The notes under the pieces are model-generated. The model worked only from the letters and a program-made list of their open reading frames with translations, had not been told where the DNA came from and ran no database searches. A program made the translations under genes and the position numbers. Positions 35,195-64,000 of a stretch of 64,000 nt of DNA are shown piece by piece; the stretch's first letter is position 1; the number at the start of each line of letters is the position of its first letter. The stretch is from Phalacrocorax aristotelis (Eukaryota; Chordata; Aves; Suliformes; Phalacrocoracidae), in the NCBI RefSeq assembly GCF_949628215.1, contig NC_134311.1:13888582-13952581 (forward strand). Reading direction: 5' to 3'.

Positions 35195-36124
35195 GTCATC
35201 AGAACAATGACTTTATTAACAGAGACAAACAAAGGATTAAAATACATTATGAGTATGCTGAAACACAGAGTGTACCTGTGGAGGACAGACATATTTATAT
35301 ACATCAGTTCGTTGTAGAAATGTGAGCAATTTGGTCTAGATGACTAGGATATCCCCTGGTAGTTTGCAACAATCCAGACAGCTTTCTCTCCGTGGTGGCT
35401 CCGATAAAGCAACCGATTTCCCCCCAGCCCCACCCCAGCCAGGTTAGTGCCGGACCCCTGAACGCCACGGTATCTCATGCAGGACTTTCTCCAGTGCACG
35501 GTGAGCACAGCTGGACTCGGCCTAAGCCAGCAGCGCATGTGAAACCCCACCGCCGGCTGCGCAGCACTCCCGCTGGGGTGTGCCCACTTGGGCCCTCTCA
35601 GCTGCAGAGCAAGAAAAAGGGGGTCAGGATGCTTTGAAGACATCGGCCCCCCACCGCACACCCCTCAGGGGATCCCCTTGCCCTGGCCCCTCCGGCCAGC
35701 AGCGGGTGGACGCTCCCCACTTCGGAAAGGAGCCGGGCACCTCGGGGCAGGGCACGGGGCCAGCCCCATTCCCAGGCACGGCTCGGCACGACTCGGCTCT
35801 GCACTGGTACGGCACTGCAACTCCCGGCACCGGCGCCTCTACTCTGCAAGGCACGGGCTGGATTTCTCCTGGACGGACAAAATCAAACGGGGAAGGAAGG
35901 GAGGAAGGAGAAGGGGGGGCGGAGGGGAGGCGGGGAGAGAAAGAAAACAGCTCCACGGATGTCGGATGTCACGGACGGCGTTACAGGGGCGACGCGGGGG
36001 CTCTCGCTGCGTTTCTCGGTCGGACGAGCCGCGGGAAGTCGCCGCCGCCGCCCCGGGCCGGCACGTCGGGGCGGGGAGACGTCGGTGCCTGCGCTCCCGG
36101 CGGCTCGTCCCGGGGCGCCCCCGC
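35195..36124 (-). other. CARTPT: CARTPT 3' untranslated region
   Basis: From the stop codon the minus strand runs about 930 bases to a canonical AATAAA (35212-35217, plus-strand TTTATT). This is followed by GTCATTGTTCTGATGACA and a GT-rich TGTTTTGG, a good cleavage and downstream-element layout. No other AATAAA lies between it and the stop. The exact cleavage position is estimated. Confidence 0.65.
35212..35217 (-). terminator. CARTPT: CARTPT poly(A) signal
   Basis: Sense AATAAA in GTTAATAAAGTCATTG, with a T/G-rich element about 25 bases further on. It is the only perfect signal seen between the CARTPT stop and 35200. Confidence 0.7.
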
Positions 36125-36232
36125 TTACAGGCACTTGAGGAGGAAGGAATTGCACGAAGTCCCCCGGGGGCAGTCACAGAGCTTCCCGATGCGGGCCCCC
36201 TTCCTCACGGCGCACTGCTCCCCGGCGTCGCA
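36125..36232 (-). CDS. CARTPT: CARTPT exon 3 (coding part)
   Basis: Starts after a CCGCTGCCCGCAG acceptor in phase 0 and encodes [20 protein letters not shown] and the rest of the Cys-rich domain, ending in LLKCL and TAA. It has 35 residues and matches the family almost perfectly. Confidence 0.97.
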   Translation of the reverse strand, partial: CDAGEQCAVRKGARIGKLCDCPRGTSCNSFLLKCL

Positions 36233-36652
36233 CTGCGGGCAGCGGCAGGCGGTGAGGGGGGCGCCCCGTCCCGCCCCGCCCCGGCCCGCCCCGTCCCGTC
36301 CCGCCACTCACCATGGGCACCTGCCCGAACTTCTTCTCGTAGTGCGGGACCCTCTTGCTCTTCAGCTTCTCCAGCACCTCCTGCAGCGCCTCGATCTGCC
36401 GAGAGACCCCACAGCCCCCGTCAGGCCGCGCCCGCCCGGGCGGCGCCGCCCGCCCCGACCCCGGTCCCGGCCCCCCCGCCCCACCAGTTCCTTCTCTCGG
36501 GAGGCGCTGCCGCCGGCGAGAGGCTCCAGGTCGCGGGCGCGGCGGGTCGGGGTCGGCCCCGGCCCCTGGCCCTGCCCCGGCCCCTGCCCGCGGGCGCCCA
36601 GCAGCAGCGCGGCCGCCACGGCGCAGAGCGCCAGCGCCCGGCAGCTCTCCAT
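36125..36652 (-). CDS. CARTPT: CART prepropeptide (cocaine- and amphetamine-regulated transcript)
   Basis: A secreted neuropeptide precursor acting in appetite, reward and stress circuits in vertebrates (family knowledge). Three exons, joined 36652-36485, 36395-36312 and 36232-36125, give 119 residues plus stop; mammalian forms are about 116. Residues 1 to about 22 are a signal peptide with a Leu/Ala core ([12 protein letters not shown]). Residues 23-50 form a Gly/Gln/Pro-rich, then acidic, linker. [19 protein letters not shown] leads to the dibasic KR cleavage site, and the mature peptide starts [13 protein letters not shown]. Exon 3 holds all six conserved Cys (residues 85, 91, 103, 105, 111, 118) and ends FLLKCL, the family C-terminus. 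The start is the first ATG after the TATA box. Two changes in the mature peptide (His and Phe where mammals have Ile and Tyr) and the odd linker are noted in findings. The neighbour MCCC2 is on the same strand, as in human. Confidence 0.96.
36312..36395 (-). CDS. CARTPT: CARTPT exon 2
   Basis: 84 bases in phase 0 at both ends, between acceptor TCTCTCGGCAG and donor ATG|GTGAGT. It encodes [20 protein letters not shown] and on to GQVPM, including the prohormone-convertase site. Introns 1 (89 bp) and 2 (79 bp) are tiny and GC-rich. Confidence 0.96.
36485..36652 (-). CDS. CARTPT: CARTPT exon 1 (coding part)
   Basis: 56 codons from ATG to CTG|GTGGGG donor, phase 0. It encodes the signal peptide and the N-terminal propeptide; the last residues SREKEL align with the conserved ASHEKEL-type end. 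The middle (about residues 22-48) is low-complexity, with [12 protein letters not shown] followed by TPTRRARD. Confidence 0.9.
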
Positions 36653-36688
36653 GGTGCTGCCGCCGCCGCCCGCCGCCGCCGCCGCCGC

Positions 36689-36694
36689 TTTATA
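36689..36694 (-). promoter_or_regulatory. CARTPT: CARTPT TATA box
   Basis: Sense TATAAA in CGCTATAAAGCGGCGG, 36 bases upstream of the ATG. If transcription starts 25-30 bases downstream, the 5' UTR is only about ten bases. Confidence 0.8.
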
Positions 36695-36714
36695 GCGCTG
36701 CGCCCGCCCCGCCG

Positions 36715-36721
36715 TGCGTCA
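36715..36721 (-). promoter_or_regulatory. CARTPT: CRE-like site in CARTPT promoter
   Basis: Sense TGACGCA, one base from the cAMP-response element half-palindrome, about 20 bases upstream of the TATA box. Mammalian CART promoters are cAMP/CREB-responsive through a proximal CRE (family knowledge). That this site has the same role is inferred. Confidence 0.45.
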
Positions 36722-37020
36722 GCGCCCCCCGCCGCCCCTCGCTCCGCTCCGCTCGACGCCCCCACCTCCTGGGTGTCCGCTCCGGCAGGGGCTGTACCCC
36801 CGGCTCGGCCCGCCCTCTGCCCAGCCGGGCTCGGCGCAAACAGCCTAGCCGTCCCTGAGAGCGGAGGGAAGGCAAGCGGTCCCTCTGCACCCCCGGTGGC
36901 TCGTCCGCGGCGGAGGGCCGGGTCGCCCCCATGCCGTGCGACAGGGGTGGGAGGCTCTTCCCTCGCCCGTGGGGGAAGGAGGAGGGAGAGGGAGGCCGGT
37001 GGACTCACGGAGGGGCGAGC

Positions 37021-40000
37021 GGAGGTTGGGACGTTAGGGAGACCAGGCTTGGAAATCAACGCGGGGATCTGAGAGGGGGGAGGGTTAGTAGCCCGTGGGC
37101 TAAGGAAAAGCACGGTGTCATGAGAGGAAGGGCCAGGGTGGGAGGATTAACCTAAACGAGTCAGAGAGGGAAACAAGACAAAGATGGTGAGCAGCCAGCT
37201 GATGAGGATGGGATGCTTGAATGGGGACAGGTGGGACTGCCAACAGGGCATAGAGAGCAAGGCAAGAAGCAGCACCCCAGGCCCAGGACCAGGATAAAAG
37301 CAATTTCTGGTACTTGGGGCAGAACTGTGGAAAGGCCAAATATATTAATGAGTAGGTGCCCAGTGAGCATCATCCATCCTGTGTGTGAAATGAGGCTTCC
37401 TCCTTTTAGGGAGAGAAAGAGCAGAGTCACCAAAAAGAGACCTAGCATCAGTGTACTCATCTCCATTCTGACACTTTACTGACACTTGGCTCTGCAAGCT
37501 TGGTGGCCTCATGTTCTTCAACACTGTGGCCAAAAAGCTCCCTGGCAGGCCCAAACCTGGCCACATTCATCGTGGGGCAGGAGGGAAGGCAGGAGCAGCT
37601 TCCCTCACTAACAAAAGCAGTGGCATGCCAAGGAAAGCATGCAAGATGAGGGGCAGTGCTTAGCCCTCTCCACACTCACATCTCCAGGCCAAGGCTGTGC
37701 TAAAACAAGGAACCTGAGCAGCAGCTTTGCTGGCATGAGACATTTAACTATCTGGTATGGCGGTTGCGGGGACAAGGAAGCAGCAAGCAGGGTCTGCCTG
37801 CAAGGAGCCTCCACTCCCAGCTCTGCAGTGGCATGGGGATGTTCCTGCCCTCCAGCCAGCGGCAGCAGGAGCTGGGCTGGGACTCCCTAGGCAGAGGGAG
37901 GATCATCTGGAGAAGGAGGAATTTGGAAAGCCTCGTTAACAAAACTGCCCTACCTGGTCATCTGTAGAGGAGCTAGGAACAGCCTGAAAAGGCAAAGCAA
38001 CATAAGGAAAAAAAAATGAGTTGTTTGAAGAAAATTAAACAGGCCCATGGATGTATTTTTCCAACCAGGAAGGCAGTGTTTAAAGGGACCAAGAAGAGTG
38101 TGGCTTAACAAGTAATTTTCAGTAGCACCATTTTGTTTGAGGCAATAGAAAGACTCTGATCTGACTATCATGTTGCTTGCCTCCAGAGCTGCATATTCAC
38201 CTCTTGCTGTTATCTCCTCCCACACACTCCTATTGATCATCACATCCAGCAAAGGTCTCGTTTGTAATTGCTGTTCCGAGTAGAGATCCTCAGTGTGTTT
38301 GCACAAATCCTCCCATCTCCTTTTGCCACAGGGAAGGCTGAGATGTCAGGCATCAGGCTGGTGGTGAACCACTCATAGCAAAGCCCACGTCCCAGGCTGG
38401 AGCAAAAATGCAGCTACATGAAGTACTGGAAATAATGGGCTTGCCAAAGCAAAGTTTCTTAGACCAGAGGCTAAGGAAAATGCAACACTTCATATGGAGA
38501 GGCAGATATACGGCCTATTCAACTTTGAAAGCATCGTTGTGAAGCCTGAACAAAAATTCAAGCCATATTTTATAGTATGAGGATTACTCATGCAGTGTTG
38601 AAAACACCACGGAGATACTCAGAAAACATAATTTTCTTTCTAACTTACACTTCCAGTAAAAAGCTGGATTTGTTAGTTCCCCCAGTAAAATTACTGTTGA
38701 ATGTGGAGGCAGTTACAAATTTCTATTGCCAAAAGTTGGATCTGTCTGGCTACAGACACCCACAGAACTGTATGCTTCTGTGCCTGTTACTGTCTATATC
38801 ACACCGTCTCTGCAAATGTCACTGTACCCTGTTCAGTGTTTGTGTAGACTTTGTCTGCAGCACTACGGGGTAAAAAGAGTCATAGGATGGAGGCTAGCTG
38901 AATATTTAATGAGTGTCGGAAGCTACAATGTCAAGGAGCAGAACAGGGTCACAAGGGATAAAATTGCAAAATCACTGTTTACAGCTACAAAAAGGCAGGT
39001 GCTTTTTGACAGCACCAGTAGCCAGCCATAAGACAACCGGCTATGAAATTAGGGGAGTCTGTGGCACTACACAGCTCAGCTCCAGATTATCTACACAAAT
39101 GCCATCAGACCTCAGAGACAGACAGCTCTGTTGTAGTGAGCATTAATTCAAGCTTCTCAAAGTTAACTTACTTTCTCCATATGAATGCTGTTGCAGATGA
39201 GGTACAAAGAGAACACAGCCAATGTGCATTAATATCTGTATATCAAACGGATCATTTTTGAAGTTGTGCATGGTATATGCTTTTCATAATCACACTGTTC
39301 TATCATGATTAATTGAATGTAACTCTAAAAGCAGGAAAATAATGGGACGCTTCTGTTGACACTGATGTCAAAATAATGGAGTATCCATTGAGCAGTTCTG
39401 ATGCATTTATTTGTTCTAGTTTCGGCTTGACATAGAAACAGTTGGATGGATTTTATGACTACTAGACTGTAGAGATTAGTGTGAAGCATTTGTTCAAGTG
39501 CTCTACTGAATCAGAACCATGAAAGTGGACATCTGGCTTTAAGTGGATGCTTAAAGGCTTTGCTGAAAAGCAGCAGGCTTTTATAAGCGCTTTGTTGAAT
39601 TGCCTTAATTTATATATCTCAGGTTTTTTAAAAAAAGTTAACATAATATAGCATCGTTGGTTTTCTGAATCAAGACATTTCTTTGGCTGAAATCTGGAAC
39701 AGCAAGGAAAACCTAAGATGAATTAGGGTTCTGCCACATTTGAAGCAATAATAGGGTCCAGAGGCATACTTGAAAGGTAACATCTGTTTCATCAGGAGAC
39801 ACCAATTCATCTTGATGAGTAACAGATTGGAAAAATGCCATCTAAATAAAAGATTGGTTCTCACAAGAACAGCACATACACAAATGCAAACACACTGAGG
39901 CTACAAACTCCCCATTAAACTAGCCCCAAAATGGGTGGAAGAGGGATGGGAACAGACACCCAGTGGCTTCTCAGAAATGTATAGCCTCCCCATTTCTGCA

Positions 40001-43000
40001 GGCAGAGCTATTGCAGAAGTTGTGCACCAGTCACATCTCATTTCAGCTTTGGAAGCAGGCATGCAAGCCTCACAGCGATTGTGTACCACAGGCTCTGCCC
40101 TTGACATTTGTTATACAAACTGCACAGATTTTGGTCGGTGACCACACTGTAGCTCCCAGTCGTTCCCAGCACCTTCCTAGTCGCCATGAGAATAAAAAGG
40201 AAAATGGCAACAGGTAGGTTTTTATGATCCACCCTGAATTCACCATCTCAGCCCAGGTAATTTGAGAAGCACCCTTGGTTACTGCAACAGGCCCTAGGGG
40301 CATGACAAGCAGTTTAGCCCACCTCATTCATAGCTTTCCCCTTCCTCCTACAGAGGCATTTGAAAACACCCTCAAGGTCACAGTATCGGCCCTTTTAAAC
40401 TCCTAGTACTTAAATGTTGACCTTTCTTAAATAGGCCATATCCAGCTGTAAAGGAGAGCAGGGACTTGTGGCCTTGCTGCTGCTCTGAGTGAGGCAAGAG
40501 TGAGGCATACAGCTGAGAGCCATCTGCAAGGTGAGATCAGATAGGAGCGGAAAGGTCCCCAGGCAACCTAAGCATTGAGGTTGAGGTCCTGGTCCACCAC
40601 AGCTTCATATGGCAAAGCCACTTCCATCTGAAAAGTCAGTGTCATGGTAAGTATCATCCTTTCCAGTAAGTAAAGAGATTAATGGTTGTGAGCTGCTCCA
40701 GTACTACAGTGAACAGGTGACACCAGAGATGGGTAGGACAGGCCTCAAAATAGGCACCCACAGCTGCTACCTTGCCTCTGCTGTCAGGAATCTTATGCCC
40801 TTGCAGTGGCAGCTACCTTTATTTAGGTTTATTTAACATTTCCTTTCATTAAACACCCAAAAGAGATCCTACTGGTAGAGTGATGGCAATGGGAGGTGAG
40901 AATGAGTATTAAATGGAGTCCGTGTTAAATAAGAACCTCTGGGCAGCAAGAGGCCATCTCTGCCATCAGAATGCCATCACACACATGCATTGTGTACAGT
41001 CACTAAGTACAAAGCACAGCATGTTAACATGCAAAAGCTTTTCCTAAACAGTCTGCTCTACAGTGGGGGAGCGATAATCGCTAGTGATTCCTTGAATAGT
41101 TCATCTACAGCGAAGGTCCTGCTCTGTAACCTCTCCTAGCCAGAACATGCTGCTAGGATGCTAAGCCCTTGCTGATTAATTTCATTTCTTTAACAAATTT
41201 CCAAAGATAAGTATTATTAAGGCAGAACATTGTTATTTATTCACAGACATGTTTCGACTTGGTCTGTTTTTGAGGAAGAATTTTGGTAACCCTAAAGAAC
41301 TGTTCTTTCAGATGTAACAAGCGATACGGAGTTATTCTCAGAAGCATGAATCCTCCCAGACATATCTACTTCCATTATCTGTATCCCAGGACTATCTGTT
41401 ACTGTCTCCAACTCACAATTATTTCATTACCAGCCTCATTAAAAGAATATATTCAAAGCAAATATATTATTCCAAAGTGATCAATTTTCTTAGCAGAAAA
41501 AGGCGGTACTCCTTGGCACTTTGGGAGTAATTGGCTGGGGAAAGTGACCCCCATAATTTAGAGCAGAAAGACAACAGGTACCTGAACTGATTACTCAGCC
41601 ATAGTAGGGGAAAATACAGTGTGTTTCTTTTTATTGGAAGCCATTAATAGCAGTAATTTCAGGGTCTGAAACCTTTGTTCTCCCTGACTACAATTTATAT
41701 GTACATATTTAAAAGTAGGGTGTTTTTAAACGCATTTCAGAAGTCCAGCAACCACAAATAATGTCACTGTACTTTCAGGATACAGAAATCCCAGGGCCGT
41801 GCCCAACACATTTACAAACTCGTGTAGTGAGGCAAGCACAAGAACCAGTGGTACAAAGGCACAGCTCTGTGCCTAGCTGCCATTTACTGCAGTATTTTAA
41901 ACTATTACTCTCTGCTAAATATATATTTAATATACTAAGAACATGCATGTGAGCACCACAGTGAGATTACATGTGTGCAGACCTACAGAAGTAATCTTTC
42001 CAGTGGTGCAAGACACACCAGGTTTTGCACAGATTTCTTCTCAGTAAAATGAGAGAGAAAACTGCTCTTTTAGTGCAGTGAGATCCCATAGTGCAATATA
42101 GCTGGGCTGTCTGTATTCTACATTGAAAATCCCCCATTCCAAAGAATTATTTCGTTTTCACTTTTGCATCTGCCTGAGACACAACTGAGAGGGCTAGCAG
42201 CTAGTAGACCTTTCTCCTGGGTCCAAGGGAAACTCCTCTGCCACACAAATTGAGGAATACTACAGCTAGCATGTTATCCAGGATGATTACTCCTATTAGC
42301 AATCTTTCTTCTCCCACGGGCCAGCACAGGATAGGACCTCCATCCATGTACATTATCTTCTTGGATTTGATTCTCTGTCAAGAATATTTCTGCCAGTGGT
42401 TATCTGGGCACCTGTAGAGCAAAGCTACATGCTATCACCTTCCTAGTCCCAGTTAGCACAGTATTTGCCTCCTTGTTCTAGGCACACCACATGCCAAGCA
42501 TTTAGTTTCTACATGTGCAATATTTCTAAAGAGAACAAAAGAAATGACATATGCTGAATTATTAAAAAATGTTACGCTGCAGCAAGCTACGATAAATAAA
42601 TAAGATTAACCAAAGCACTCCAGCATCTCAATAGCCCTAAAGTCAGTGGGATTCAGGCATGTGCTCTGGGTGAAGCATTGATCCATGTGGGGAGAACGCT
42701 CTGTCTTTGTGAAACTAAAATTACCAGAAGGATCATACAGCAAGATGCTGAAACACCTTTGCAGACAACCCCCGCCCTTAGAAGTGCTCTCAGCAACCTG
42801 CAGCTCCCACAGGTACCAGCATACACCCCCCAGCTCTTCCAGAAAACACTACACATTCATCAGGTTCTCTTGTTGTTTTGACTTCAGGGAACTGTACAGA
42901 AGAGCAATGTTTTTTGGATGAAAGCCAGAGAAAGGCCAAAATGCCAACAACTGCGTGAAATCTATAATTTCATGCTGTGTTCAACTCCCCAGCTGCCCTT

Positions 43001-43200
43001 ACAGCACTTCTCTCTTTTGCAAAAATTATTTACTAGCAAATGTGGAATTTTTTTTTGTTGGACCGCAGAAATATTTTGCATTTTTAAGAGACATAAAAAG
43101 AAGAATTAGAAGAAATAAAGGAGTCGATAAGCACCAAATATGTACCTTATTTTGCACATTTGTTTTGTATAAGAGATAATATCAATGGTTTCTTGTCAAA
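37021..43200. other. Intergenic DNA between CARTPT promoter and MCCC2 3' end
   Basis: About 6.2 kb with only short frames on both strands (longest 118 codons, 37950-38306, minus) and no recognisable gene or repeat. It would contain any distal CARTPT regulatory elements, but none can be identified from a single sequence. Confidence 0.5.
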
Positions 43201-43344
43201 CATGAAGCATAATGCTAGAAGTTGCAGTTTATTAATGCAATCCAGTGTTAATACAAGCACTATAAGCACTCAAATCACTATCAAAACACCGAAGCACTGT
43301 GTGATTGTTCAGTGAAAGTAAATAATTACAAAATTTCTATCAAG

Positions 43345-43453
43345 AATAGCATTGTACAAATCTTTTATTTTTTAATCACCTCAAAACTAGTTAGTTTGCT
43401 CTCCAGCCCCCATTAAAATATACAAAGATAATCCTGATGAGAGTACATTTGAT
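43345..43453 (-). other. MCCC2: MCCC2 3' untranslated region (shortest form)
   Basis: From the TAA at 43454-43456 to just past a sense AATAAA at 43364-43369 (plus-strand TTTATT). A second AATAAA at 43228-43233 would give a 3' UTR of about 240 bases. I cannot tell which is used. Confidence 0.55.

Positions 43454-64000
<20,547 letters not shown>

Larger units (their letters stand above)
35560..37020. other. CpG island over CARTPT
   Basis: Very GC-rich and CpG-rich sequence covering the whole CARTPT coding region, its promoter and part of the 3' UTR. Long open frames on both strands here arise from the absence of AT-rich stop codons, not from genes. The edges are approximate and placed by eye. 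Confidence 0.8.

Noticed and set aside
35580-37113. Long open frames of 371 and 494 codons (plus) and 230 codons (minus) over the CARTPT region
   Set aside because: They lie in the CpG island, where stop codons are rare, are Arg/Pro/Ala-rich in composition, and overlap the well-supported CARTPT exons on the other frame or strand.

Overview
The window is avian nuclear DNA. It carries CR1 LINE fragments, an ERVL-type bird solo LTR, a gammaretrovirus-like (ERV1) provirus, and two vertebrate genes with short introns. The genes CARTPT and MCCC2 lie in tandem on the minus strand, as in the human 5q13 block (BDP1-MCCC2-CARTPT-MAP1B). A recognisable pre-miR-31 hairpin lies at the left end on the plus strand. 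MIR31 is at human 9p21. Human 5q and 9p both correspond largely to the bird Z chromosome, so I infer that this is Z-linked sequence. I cannot name the species.

Layout, left to right. Positions 1-6.9 kb hold mir-31 inside a possible non-coding exon, then nothing else recognisable. An ERVL-like solo LTR is at 6.9-7.5 kb. CR1 pieces are at 11.1-12.65 kb and about 14.5 kb. A complete but dead ERV1 provirus occupies 18.9-25.4 kb on the minus strand, with 4-bp target duplications, a polypurine tract, a PBS-like site and gag/pro/pol remnants; its 5' LTR is split by a CR1. A broken plus-strand fossil of a protein-primed family-B DNA polymerase, of the kind found in Maverick/Polinton elements and adintoviruses, is at 26.9-28.2 kb. 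From 28.3 to 35.2 kb the DNA is unassigned, apart from a CR1 scrap and simple repeats. CARTPT, with its CpG island, is at 35.2-36.7 kb. MCCC2 runs from about 43.2 kb off the right end.

CARTPT is complete: three coding exons, 119 codons plus stop, a TATA box and a poly(A) signal. It encodes the CART neuropeptide precursor. MCCC2 is present as 11 coding exons, equivalent to human exons 7-17. Every junction is in phase, giving 355 residues plus stop, the same length as the human C-terminal portion as I remember it. Exons 1-6 lie beyond position 64000. The two genes are unrelated in function (secreted neuropeptide; mitochondrial leucine catabolism) and share only position.

The items most worth a second look are the polymerase fossil, the sharp change in LTR-LTR divergence at the CR1 insertion, the close linkage of mir-31 to CARTPT/MCCC2, and the altered CART propeptide and mature peptide. 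Family identifications are by eye from the translated sequence; no database search was possible.
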